Part shown: piece after piece, positions 17,477-24,600 of the stretch | Layout of the letters: each line of letters starts with the position of its first letter | Numbering within the stretch: position 1 is the stretch's first letter | Source: a bacterium | GTDB taxonomy: Bacteria; Bacillota; Clostridia; Lachnospirales; Lachnospiraceae | Reading direction: 5' to 3' | Assembly (NCBI GenBank): GCA_028727105.1 | Contig: JAQYOU010000045.1 | Span: 1-39,504 of the forward strand | Length of the DNA: 39,504 nt | Translations under genes and position numbers: made by a program | The notes under the pieces: model-generated | What the model was told of the DNA's origin: nothing | What the model saw: only the letters and a program-made list of their open reading frames with translations | Databases searched by the model: none

Positions 17477-18172
17477 TCACATATTCTTATGTTTGCATAT
17501 TAATTCTTTTTTTGCCAAAGGTTTAAGATAATTCTTCTTCAGTGTTCTTTCATCTCCAAAGAAAAACCTTTCCGATTTGGATAATGTATGATTTTCTACT
17601 TTCAATTCGGTAAGTTTTAATGTACAAATGAGATCTGCAACTTGAAACAGCCTATAATCTGCCGGAATCACCTTGCGAAATTCCACATTCTCCAACAATG
17701 CATTAAAAACAGATGATAAAATTCTGGTCACTTCAATCTGTCCATTATCATAATAAACCTTTATAACGTCAAAACTGCAAAAGTAATTGTAATTATCACG
17801 AATAAATGCAGACAACTGTTTACTAACCTTCCCTGCAGCTTCAACAGAACCCTCAATGTGCTTTTTCTCGATATATATCGATTTAAAGCTAATATCCATG
17901 TGCCTAATGAATGCCATCATCTTCATCAGAATCTTCTGTCTATCCTTTACTGCATATCCACGATATTCTTCCTCTGATCTTATTACTGGGCCAGCATGTA
18001 CACAATGATTTGACCATCCAATGTTATTAAGTTCTCCCTCCAGTGCTTTCAAATCATCTGAAATATCTACATTCTGTTCATGCATTACCATAGAAATAAT
18101 ATAATATGGCGTTCGAAAATCATATTGTCCAAAATCACCGGATTCATCTACAAATATGCTTGGTTCGTTCAT
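17477..18172 (-). CDS. DUF3800-domain protein
   Basis: 231 residues from the ATG at 18172, which has GGAG five bases upstream; the track start six codons earlier overlaps that site. The protein opens with the DUF3800 hallmark IFVDESGDFG, keeps a middle acidic segment (FDVIKVYYDNG) and the late motif FQVADLICTLKL. These acidic positions lie as in RNase H-like folds, and the family is suspected to be a nuclease, but activity is unproven. Genes of this family in Clostridia are often scattered and preceded by conserved RNA structures, and here a three-hairpin leader ending in a terminator-like stem sits just before the start. The gene probably travels as a mobile or defence-type unit. Confidence 0.85.
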   Translation of the reverse strand: MNEPSIFVDESGDFGQYDFRTPYYIISMVMHEQNVDISDDLKALEGELNNIGWSNHCVHAGPVIRSEEEYRGYAVKDRQKILMKMMAFIRHMDISFKSIYIEKKHIEGSVEAAGKVSKQLSAFIRDNYNYFCSFDVIKVYYDNGQIEVTRILSSVFNALLENVEFRKVIPADYRLFQVADLICTLKLTELKVENHTLSKSERFFFGDERTLKKNYLKPLAKKELICKHKNM

Positions 18173-18194
18173 ACTTTCTCCATAATACAAAAAT

Positions 18195-18284
18195 GGCGGG
18201 TGTCTTACCCGCCGTTTGGTGGACCCGGGTCTTTCGACCAGCCCAAATATTTTATGCGTTTACACGCAACAGATTCATATCTGT
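18195..18284 (-). ncRNA. Structured 5' leader of the DUF3800 gene (DUF3800-motif RNA candidate)
   Basis: Reading the minus strand from the predicted start near 18284 there are three stems in a row. The first is TGCGT-GTAA-ACGCA, with a GNRA loop. The second is GGTC-GAAA-GACC, also with a GNRA loop. The third is GGCGGGT-AAGAC-ACCCGCC followed by ATTTTT, which is an intrinsic terminator form. The DUF3800 ATG comes 23 bp later. Published comparative work by Weinberg and colleagues described several DUF3800-motif RNAs upstream of such genes; which class this would belong to I cannot say. Confidence 0.6.
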
Positions 18285-18290
18285 GCCTTT

Positions 18291-18319
18291 ATTATATGCT
18301 ATTATTTTCAAAAAATCAA
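18291..18319 (-). promoter_or_regulatory. Promoter of the DUF3800 leader RNA
   Basis: TTGATT (18314-18319) and a consensus TATAAT (18291-18296) are 17 bp apart on the minus strand, placing the transcript start just before the first leader hairpin. Confidence 0.7.
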
Positions 18320-18499
18320 TATGAGCTCCAAAAAAATTCTTTCAATCATATACCTAATAAAAAATCGCTGTCTAAGGTAAAACATGCCCTGCCTATATTC
18401 TGACGCAGCCAGAACAAATCTGCTCTCATTCAATAAATCCATCGTTGTTATTTTTCCGGAACTGATCAATACCTCCACAGCTCCGGTTCCTACTGACAT
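18308..18499 (-). CDS. Unrecognised 63-residue ORF fused to the 75-bp repeat
   Basis: The ORF starts MSVGTG inside repeat copy A and has AGGT just before the ATG, as does the truncated GNAT gene at 22037 behind copy B. The remainder (VEVLISSGKITTMDLLNESR) is not recognised and ends in a hydrophobic tail overlapping the DUF3800 promoter. It is probably a fragment whose start is supplied by the repeat, and may not be a functional gene. Confidence 0.3.
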   Translation of the reverse strand: MSVGTGAVEVLISSGKITTMDLLNESRFVLAASEYRQGMFYLRQRFFIRYMIERIFLELILIF

Positions 18500-18560
18500 T
18501 CTACCTGTGAATCCACCCTGCGTATAGGTATTTTTTCAACGATATGTGTCAATTTTTCAG
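18486..18560 (-). repeat. 75-bp repeat, copy A, carrying a start codon
   Basis: It matches 22024-22099 closely: the first 27 and last 33 bases are nearly identical, with a variable centre. On the minus strand it begins CTGAAAAATTGACACATATC and ends with AGGTAGA-ATG-TCAGTAGGAAC, so it brings a ribosome binding site and ATG. Confidence 0.85.
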
Positions 18561-18566
18561 CCAGAC

Positions 18567-18809
18567 CTAAACAGTCAGATTGATATCTCCATAAATCATA
18601 ACACGCAGAATTCCTAACAAAATCAGATGAGTCGGATAATACAGATAGAAAAACCACTTCATCCATTTTGCTTTTCCACGCTCGCCATTGTAAAAATACA
18701 ACACCGGATACACCATCAGAACACCAACCAACTCTAACGCATAGGTTTTGCTCACAAACAGGAATGAAACCAGTCCGTACCAGAAGGTCCACTGGATAAT
18801 CTGCCACAC
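18567..18809 (-). pseudogene. C-terminal fragment of a TraX-family protein
   Basis: 80 codons from a GTG. The sequence FYNGERGKAKWMKWFFYLYY followed by PTHLILLGILR is the conserved C-terminus of TraX-family membrane acetylases, which were named from F-pilin acetylation but occur widely in Firmicutes. Full-length proteins are about 220-250 residues with several membrane helices, so roughly the first two thirds are missing. The fragment is bounded by repeat copy A on its 3' side and the ACT gene on its 5' side. Confidence 0.7.
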
Positions 18810-18826
18810 TCCTCGTTTTCGTATTG

Positions 18827-19195
18827 TTATTCCGTAATCTGATACCCCGACCTGTTTAATACATCAATCGCTTTATCGTAGTTCTCTTTCTTTGTCAGTA
18901 TGTAATCCGTATTGAAGGTTGATATTGCAAAAATACCAATCTCATTCTCTGCTAAAAGACTTGAGATCTTCGATAATATTCCGATCAGAGAAAAATCCAA
19001 AACACCCTGAATACGAAAAGCCTTCCAACCGTCATCCCGGTCTGTTACATTACCGGGAACATCGCAAGTCAGGCAAACAAGCGACATTTCCTCATCCGTT
19101 TTTCCAACAAAGCAATACTCTGCATCCAAATTAATGAGGGAATAATCTTCAACCTTACAAACACTAAAATCATATGCAATCTTTTTTATTTCCAT
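18827..19195 (-). CDS. ACT-domain protein (CASTOR/ACT_7-like)
   Basis: 122 residues with two ACT-like halves. The second is clearest, from VLDFSLIGILSKISSLLAEN through GIFAISTFNTDYILTKKENY to the C-terminus. Stand-alone proteins of this kind bind small amino acids or similar ligands and are otherwise uncharacterised in Firmicutes. The ATG overlaps the stop of a short upstream reading frame. It follows the broken racemase gene, so the two may once have formed an amino-acid-related operon. The reading frame is intact, unlike most of its neighbours. Confidence 0.75.
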   Translation of the reverse strand: MEIKKIAYDFSVCKVEDYSLINLDAEYCFVGKTDEEMSLVCLTCDVPGNVTDRDDGWKAFRIQGVLDFSLIGILSKISSLLAENEIGIFAISTFNTDYILTKKENYDKAIDVLNRSGYQITE

Positions 19196-19284
19196 TTACA
19201 TTCGCGCCTTCCTCTGAAATTCTGATACTGCTTTCTCAATCTCATCCGCACGCTTGCTTCGCCTGCGCAAATGAATGACCAATT

Positions 19285-19974
19285 TTATCGAATCAGTTCC
19301 ACCAATCTATCAATATGTATTTCCATGATGTCAATGCACGGAACCGGTGAATTCTCATCATTTAGAGCCAGCGGAAGCTCAGTACATCCCAATATGACAG
19401 CCTCTATTCCATGCTCGTTTTTCATATACGAGATCTCCTGTTTTAATTCTTCAACAGTCGTCTCTTTTACAATTCCGTATTCCAACTCTTTCGAGATCCG
19501 TTCATTTACCAACACACGCGTGGCAGGATCAGGAACTACAACCTCGATTCCCCGGCTGATAAACGCTTTGCTTAGATAATCTTTCTCCATCGTGAAGATC
19601 GTGCCCAAAAGCCCAACCCTATGATAACCTTTTGAAGCAGCGTATTCCGCTGCTGTCTCAGGAATACTGATAAACGGAGTATGTACCTTCTGCGCGACCA
19701 TATCATAGATAATATGCATGGTAGCTGCGGTAAGAGCTATAACCTATGCACCACCCTTCTTAAGATTGCAGATAGCCCGAGATACATACGCAGCCAGCTC
19801 TTCGTATTGCTCACTTTCTACATACCCAAGTGCACGATTGAGATTCAGACTCTCTATGGAAATTTCAGGAAAATCAGTCCCGCCGCTTCGTTCATTAATC
19901 CTTCTGTTCAGTTCCTTGTAATAAATCAGAGTGGATTCCGGACCGGTTCCACCGACTAAGCCAAGCTTTTTCAT
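19285..19974 (-). pseudogene. Aspartate/glutamate racemase family, broken by an in-frame TAG
   Basis: The ORF track shows two pieces, 19744-19974 and 19285-19719, but they are in the same frame: GGA, then TAG at 19744-19746, then VIALTAATMHIIYD. Together they make 229 codons, the usual family length. The N-terminus has KLGLVGGTGPESTLIYY and the C-terminal half has the catalytic-cysteine motif ILGCTELPL. The position of the stop usually holds Glu or Asp in relatives, so a single G-to-T change of GAG would explain it. The first catalytic position (TAATMH) lacks Cys, as in YgeA-like racemases that use Thr there. No frameshift is present, so decay seems recent unless the stop is read through. Confidence 0.82.
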
Positions 19975-20102
19975 CTGAAACTATCCCCTTTTTCTATTTA
20001 TATTTTCTCTCCATTTATATCGGATTTATTTTCTTTTTTAAAGTTTCTTCCTTTCACACTCGATTTTTTCAAGTCTGACAACGCCGAATCCATCCGCAGG
20101 TG

Positions 20103-20408
20103 TCAAACATAATCAAAAATGCCCTGAATCGCGTCCGTAATATTCATAATGTCCGGCATATGTATGTGATCGATTTTAGAATAACCTCTGGCTCTCAGAT
20201 CCAGTAATGCCAGCTTTTCACAATGAACGTATCCATCCATACTTCCTGCCTTCACAAAAATACGTAACGCACCGTCTTCTCCATTTTTTGAAATTGGACA
20301 TCCGATAACCTCGCCCGTCTGATTGAAAAAGTCCTTGCTTGTAACAAGCACAGGACTTTTTATATTTTCCACTTTTATAATATCTCCCTGATGTATCGGT
20401 TCCTTCAT
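20103..20408 (-). CDS. mazF: MazF/PemK-family toxin (endoribonuclease)
   Basis: 101 residues with the MazF/PemK barrel order: HQGDIIKVEN at the start, SPVLVTSKDFFNQTGEVIGC in the strand that carries the usual catalytic region, and the C-terminal helix. MazF toxins cut mRNA at short sequences and arrest growth when the labile antitoxin is lost. The start overlaps the antitoxin stop by four bases (ATGA), a standard toxin-antitoxin coupling. Confidence 0.75.
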   Translation of the reverse strand: MKEPIHQGDIIKVENIKSPVLVTSKDFFNQTGEVIGCPISKNGEDGALRIFVKAGSMDGYVHCEKLALLDLRARGYSKIDHIHMPDIMNITDAIQGIFDYV

Positions 20409-20650
20409 TCCCAGACCTCTCTTCCCATCTGCTCGCCCCAGTCATATTCGCCGTCTAAGTCTAACTGTCCTCCAAACTCAGCAGCTCTTTCTTCCAATGT
20501 TTTATGTCTGAATGGTTTCATCAGAATAATCATTCCATCAGAAATCTGAACATCCAAAATATCATCGATCGCTATGTTTGCTTTCTGCAGATCATCTTTC
20601 GAAATCCGGATCCCCTGACTATTCCCCCAAGGTTTCACCTGTGCCTGCAT
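20405..20650 (-). CDS. mazE: MazE/AbrB-family antitoxin
   Basis: 81 residues from the ATG at 20650, which has GGAGG seven bases upstream. The longer ORF in the track (to 20806) has no ribosome binding site and crosses the promoter region. QVKPWGNSQGIRISKDDLQK is the typical MazE/SpoVT-AbrB DNA-binding hairpin, and the acidic C-terminus (DLDGEYDWGEQ) would wrap the toxin. It should bind the palindromes just upstream together with MazF and autorepress the operon. Confidence 0.85.
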   Translation of the reverse strand: MQAQVKPWGNSQGIRISKDDLQKANIAIDDILDVQISDGMIILMKPFRHKTLEERAAEFGGQLDLDGEYDWGEQMGREVWE

Positions 20651-20669
20651 ATAAACACCTCCATTTTCA

Positions 20670-20688
20670 GTATATACATAGTATATAC
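20670..20688 (-). promoter_or_regulatory. mazEF operator
   Basis: Two copies of the self-complementary octamer GTATATAC, separated by ATA, lie 20 bp before the mazE start and just downstream of a TTGACG (20689-20694) that can act as -35. This is a likely binding site for MazE or the MazEF complex. Confidence 0.65.
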
Positions 20689-20829
20689 CGTCAAATATAC
20701 AAATGCAACTTTGAATTTGTTCCCTTTTCCAAACATACCTTACGATCAGCATAATGCAAATTGCTGTAAGCCAAACAGCAATCTTGATCAAAGGGATCAT
20801 TACCAAAAATCCCCCTGTTGCTACATTTA

Positions 20830-21286
20830 TCAGAGGCTTGTTTTCCGTATATCGTAAGCTTTTGAACTATTACAATACTTCTCTATGGTTCCTTGTTCTA
20901 TTACTCTTTTTCCAAGTAGCGTAATTGCCTGCTTCGGACAAGTATTGACACACCGATAGCACATCGTACAGCGGTCTTTTGCCACTGCAACTTTGTTCTC
21001 GATACGAATATTTTTTGTTGGACATGCGATCTCACAACGACCACAGCCAACACATCTCCTTGGATCGACCTTCAATTACTTTCACGATTTTCGGAACATT
21101 GCTGTATTGTACCGGATAGCCAAATACGATTCTCCCGGCAGCTTTTATGTGGTGCGTGACATCCGAATCTTCTATGGAATACACCATGGCAGCTTTGTCA
21201 TATGTTTTCACAAAATGCTCAACAGCATATCTGCTGTTTCCTGTTCCGCTAAAATAAACTCCAATCATCGTCTGATTATCATTCAT
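20830..21286 (-). pseudogene. EFR1-type flavodoxin/ferredoxin fusion, collapsed by internal deletion and frameshift
   Basis: The first part (21286 to about 21065) reads MIGVYFSGTGNSRYAVEHFV and VFGYPVQYSNVPKIVKVI, the FMN-binding start of an EFR1-family flavodoxin domain. It then changes frame into DPRRCVGCGRCEIACPTKNI and CTMCYRCVNTCPKQAI, two 4Fe-4S clusters of 2[4Fe-4S] ferredoxin type. EFR1 proteins are usually about 250-270 residues, so about 90 residues between the two parts are missing and the frame is shifted. The ferredoxin half could still be made from a TTG at 21075, but without its partner domain the electron-transfer protein is broken. Confidence 0.7.
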
Positions 21287-21376
21287 CTGATTCTGCTTCC
21301 TTCTATTCTTATACTTCTCCTATACTTTGTCCGGCTTCTCACCTATGCGGAATGACTTTCTATATTCTACTGTAGT

Positions 21377-21709
21377 CTATCCCCTCAGATTTTTTAACGC
21401 CTCAGGATTCGTGGAGATGATCGTTGCAACAGCCTGACATTTTTCTATGTCCGGGCAATCACCACATGTTGCCACGCCTTTTTTCAATGCACACTGACGA
21501 ATATCACAAAGACTATCGCAGAATACAGTTTTTATCCCATCCATACGGCAGCCTTGACAGTTGATGTGTTCAGGTAGAATGGGCGCATTATTTAACTCCG
21601 CCCACAGTTTTGCGGTTTTTTCGCGCAGTGCCTGATCATCATTGATTGTTGCAAGATATGCGTCGCATGTTTCACAATCCAACCCGCAGTATGCAATCAT
21701 ATTTCTCAT
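21377..21709 (-). CDS. DUF3795-domain cysteine-rich protein
   Basis: 110 residues from the ATG at 21709 (MRNMIAYCGLDC), chosen for GGGAGG nine bases upstream. The protein has the family layout: IAYCGLDCETCDAYLAT at the start, a middle INCQGC, then CDSLCDIRQCALKKGVATCG and a final CPDIEKC. About ten cysteines in CxxC-like pairs suggest a metal or iron-sulphur site. DUF3795 proteins are common single-domain proteins of anaerobic Firmicutes and have no known function. The gene overlaps the 3' end of the truncated GNAT gene by 38 bp. Confidence 0.8.
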   Translation of the reverse strand: MRNMIAYCGLDCETCDAYLATINDDQALREKTAKLWAELNNAPILPEHINCQGCRMDGIKTVFCDSLCDIRQCALKKGVATCGDCPDIEKCQAVATIISTNPEALKNLRG

Positions 21710-22037
21710 TCTTATGTACCTCCCCGGTCTCAAAATTTAGCGGCAATTCATAATATAGAAAATCCGTCCAACAGGTATTCTCTGCATATAGGTTCTGCTT
21801 TCCCCGATACGCAAACCCAAGTTTTTCATACATATGCTGCGCCGGAATGTTTGATGCCAGCGTATCCAGCCGGATCGCTCTCTTTCCTTTTTCCATTGCC
21901 AGCGAAACGATTGCTTCCATCATTCTTTTTGATATACCTTTTCCCTGATATTCAGGAGTTACTGTAAGAAGATGCAAGGAAGCCACCTCCTCATCATTCA
22001 GATTCTGACTCCTCACATTTCCTGTTCCTACTGACAT
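21672..22037 (-). pseudogene. GNAT N-acetyltransferase, N-terminally truncated and fused to repeat copy B
   Basis: 121 codons. The CoA-binding motif LHLLTVTPEYQGKGISKRMM and the late strands SNIPAQHMYEKLGFAYRGK are typical of GNAT acetyltransferases. The first 60-70 residues of the fold are missing. Instead the ORF begins MSVGTG, encoded by the end of the 75-bp repeat, exactly as in the ORF at 18499. The truncated product could be translated but probably cannot fold as a full enzyme. Confidence 0.65.
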
Positions 22038-22099
22038 TCTACCTGTGAATTCTTACCATGTATAGACATATTTTTCAACGATATGTGTCAATTTTTCAG
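22024..22099 (-). repeat. 75-bp repeat, copy B, carrying a start codon
   Basis: The partner of copy A at 18486-18560 in the same orientation. The last bases supply AGGT and the ATG of the truncated GNAT ORF. The other end stops 20 bp from the ilvB stop codon. Confidence 0.85.
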
Positions 22100-22117
22100 G
22101 TACGCATTCCCCGTTTT

Positions 22118-23839
22118 TTAACTTTCTAAAATCATATCACTCAAAGCATTTCCCGGTGGAACGATCGGCAGGACATTGATTTCTCTATCAATGATAAATT
22201 CAATCACGGTAGGAGTTTTCAAATTCCGCTTTGCGATTTCAAATGCTTTTTCCATATCTTCAGGCCTCGTAACACGAATACCTTTCGCCCCATAGCTTTC
22301 TGCCAGCCTGACAAAATCAGGCGTATATTCCGGGCAATCGCAGGTTGGCTGATTGCATCCGATTTCACAGCTTTTGCGATAACGCATACAAGAACCGGAA
22401 TAATGCCTGTGGTAAAACATTTCCTGCCACTGTCGCACATTTCCCAGGTATCCATTGTTTAAAATACAGACAATCACAGGAATTTCATAGACAACCGCTG
22501 TTGCCATTTCCTGGATATTCATCTGCATGCCACCATCTCCGGAAATCACGATGACACGTTTTCCGGGATTACCGATTTTTGCCCCGATCGCTGCCGGAAA
22601 ACCATATCCCATCGTTCCCAATCCACCGGAAGTCAGCATCTGTTTCTTATGATCAATGGCAAGGAACTGTGTAGCCCACAACTGGTTTTGGCCTACATCC
22701 GTTACAATCACCGCCTCATCAAATAGTCGATTGATCGCTTCCATGATCTTTTTCGGCGTTAATCCATCTTCCTCCATCATAAGCGGATGTTTCTCCTGCC
22801 AAGACCTGATTTCCGTCACCCATTTTGAAACAGAAAGCGGTTCTGCCTTTTCAAGCAATGCGCGGAGTGCCTGTTTTGCATCTGCTACGATCGGAATATC
22901 TGCCACAACATTTCGAGAAATACATTCCGGATGAATGTCAATGTGGATCACTTTTGCATGAGCTGCAAAGCTTTCTATTTTTCCTGTAATCCGGTCATTG
23001 AACCGTGTTCCTATGGCAAACAGGACATCGCAATTGCTGATCGCGGAATTCGCAGCAAAGCTTCCGTGTATACCGAGATTCCCAACATACAACTCATGTT
23101 TCGTAGGAATCGCCCCCTTCCCCATGATCGTTGTGATCACCGGAACACCTGTCAATTCTGCCAACCTCGTCATCTCCTGATTGGCATGGGCAATATTTAC
23201 TCCGCCACCTGCCAAAAAAACAGGTTTATGGGCATGATGTAATATTTCCAACGCCTGATCGATCTGCCCCATAGGTACGGCTGTGTTCATAGTATCATTT
23301 TTTATGGATAGTTCTTTCGGGTAGAAAGCGCTTCCATAAGCCCTCTGAATATCCTTCGGCAGATCTACAACAACAACCCCCGGCTTCCCTGTCTTTGCAA
23401 TAACAAAAGCCTTCTTAATGGCATTCGCCAAATCCTCCCTTTTTCGTACCGTTACAGCATATTTGCATATACTCCGCGTAATACCAACAATGTCCACTTC
23501 CTGAAACGCATCATTTCCCATCAGGTGTGTCGGCACCTGCCCTGTAAAACATACCAGCGGAACACTGTCATAGGTTGCCGTAGCAATACCCGTGACGAGA
23601 TTCGTCGCCCCCGGTCCGCTTGTCACAAGGCATACTCCTACTTTTCCTGTAGAACGGGCATATCCATCTGCTGCATGGACTAACCCCTACTCATGACGTG
23701 GTACGATAACCTCGATTTCTTTTTCTCCATAAAGAGCTTCAAATAAATCCATCGCCTGTCCGCCCGGATAAGCAAACAGCGTTGTAACGTGTTCTTCCTT
23801 TATGGCTTTTACAAATAATTCTGCACCTGTTATTTCCAT
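22118..23839 (-). pseudogene. ilvB: Acetolactate synthase large subunit, interrupted by an in-frame TAG at codon 51
   Basis: With an ATG at 23839 (GGAGGTGAT eight bases upstream) the gene is 573 codons, full length for this ThDP enzyme of branched-chain amino-acid synthesis. The N-terminus reads FAYPGGQAMDLFEALYG and VPRHE, then TAG at 23687-23689, then GLVHAADGYARSTGK. Relatives have PRHEQG, so CAG-to-TAG explains it; the stop follows the catalytic Glu. The rest is intact: TSGPGATNLVTGI, and the ThDP motif GDGGMQMN with ILNNGYLG. A Cys-rich insert (SCMRYRKSCEIGCNQPTCDC) is present, as in some clostridial IlvB. No ilvN is adjacent. The 502-codon remainder in the ORF track is not a native start. 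Confidence 0.88.
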
Positions 23840-23858
23840 AATGATCACCTCCAGAATT

Positions 23859-23881
23859 GAATGCGTGTACTCGCTTGCATG
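23859..23881 (-). promoter_or_regulatory. Putative TetR operator in front of ilvB
   Basis: On the minus strand CATGCAAGCGAGTACACGCA continues TTC; 19 of 23 positions match the site in front of the TetR gene. The core GCGAGTACACGC is nearly palindromic. It lies 20 bp upstream of the ilvB start. Confidence 0.6.
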
Positions 23882-23925
23882 CTGTCTATTTTTTTGGCAC
23901 TGCCTTCCGACAGCGCCAAATTTTA

Positions 23926-24498
23926 CTACTTTAGTCCTTCTACAAACATACTCACACTGTTTTTTATGTACACATCCTTTCCCACATCCACCAGCTCTTT
24001 CCCGAAAGATGCCTGAAGAAATGTATATCCAAATGTCGCAGAAAAAAACGTCATTGCAAGAGAATCAAAATCCATCCTGGGCAGCTTCCCTTTCTCACAC
24101 ATCTGATTCAGATATCCGATCAATGCCTCCAAAAAAGCCTGCGGAACTTTCATAATAAGAGGAGCGGTTTCATCATATAGCTGCGGAGCACGCAAGCCGA
24201 TGGACAAATTGACAAAATCCGGTGTCATCCTGTCCATATAAGCTCGCATAAACATTTCGAGATCCGACTGTAGATCCCATGTTACATTTTCAAAAATCTC
24301 CGGCGTGACATTTGCCCGCCATTGCGCCTGACTGACGCCCTGCAAGACGATATCTTTTTTATTTTTAAATTTGCGAAACAGGGTACATTCATTCACACCC
24401 GCGACCTGTGCAATTTCTTTGGTAGTGGTTGCCACATATCCCTTATCTCTGACCAGCAGCATCGCCGCATCTACGATCTTTTGGCTTGTTTCGTCCAA
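23926..24498 (-). CDS. TetR/AcrR-family transcriptional regulator
   Basis: 190 residues from a TTG at 24498, which lies behind GGAGGTGATAAC; the track ATG at 24516 falls before this site. The N-terminal helix-turn-helix reads KEIAQVAGVNECTLFRKFKN, followed by an all-helical ligand-binding domain with no family-specific hallmark. It lies 87 bp upstream of ilvB on the same strand. Near-identical 23-bp sites precede both genes, so it probably represses itself and ilvB. The ligand is unknown. Confidence 0.85.
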   Translation of the reverse strand: MDETSQKIVDAAMLLVRDKGYVATTTKEIAQVAGVNECTLFRKFKNKKDIVLQGVSQAQWRANVTPEIFENVTWDLQSDLEMFMRAYMDRMTPDFVNLSIGLRAPQLYDETAPLIMKVPQAFLEALIGYLNQMCEKGKLPRMDFDSLAMTFFSATFGYTFLQASFGKELVDVGKDVYIKNSVSMFVEGLK

Positions 24499-24509
24499 GT
24501 TATCACCTC

Positions 24510-24532
24510 CATGCAAGTGAGTGCTCTCATTC
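24510..24532 (+). promoter_or_regulatory. Putative TetR operator in front of its own gene
   Basis: CATGCAAGTGAGTGCTCTCA continues TTC on the plus strand and contains the near palindrome TGAGTGCTCTCA. It matches the ilvB site in 19 of 23 positions but in the opposite orientation relative to the downstream gene, and overlaps the region just before the ribosome binding site. Confidence 0.6.
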
Positions 24533-24575
24533 TATCAGACAAATTGTCCACCGTCAATCCCTAATGGCGATGTTC

Positions 24576-24600
24576 GTGGCAAAAGAAACGCCCCCGGACT
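24576..24600 (+). repeat. Dispersed repeat motif, copy 3
   Basis: GTGGCAAAAGAAACGCCCCC followed by GGACT. It abuts the anti-sigma stop codon and matches copies at 9097 and 13068. Confidence 0.5.

Noticed and set aside
18540-18560. Outward promoter TTGACA inside the 75-bp repeat
   Set aside because: The TTGACA is present in both copies, but the best -10 candidates are 20-21 bp away, so promoter activity is not supported by spacing.
18490-18807. 105-codon ORF overlapping the TraX fragment
   Set aside because: It is another frame of the TraX remnant, whose own frame gives a recognisable membrane-protein C-terminus.
19196-19284. Short frame ending RRSKRADEIEKAVSEFQRKA before the ACT gene
   Set aside because: About 30 codons without a start signal, between a pseudogene and the ACT start; too little to call a gene.
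20651-20806. Long N-terminal extension of MazE with a hydrophobic segment
   Set aside because: It crosses the promoter/operator and lacks a ribosome binding site, while the internal ATG at 20650 has GGAGG. The upstream frame may be an old membrane-protein scrap, but I cannot identify it.
19744-23689. TAG recoded as a sense codon
   Set aside because: The LuxR and BMP genes in this window end in TAG and would otherwise run on, so TAG is an ordinary stop here. Local nonsense mutations explain both cases better.
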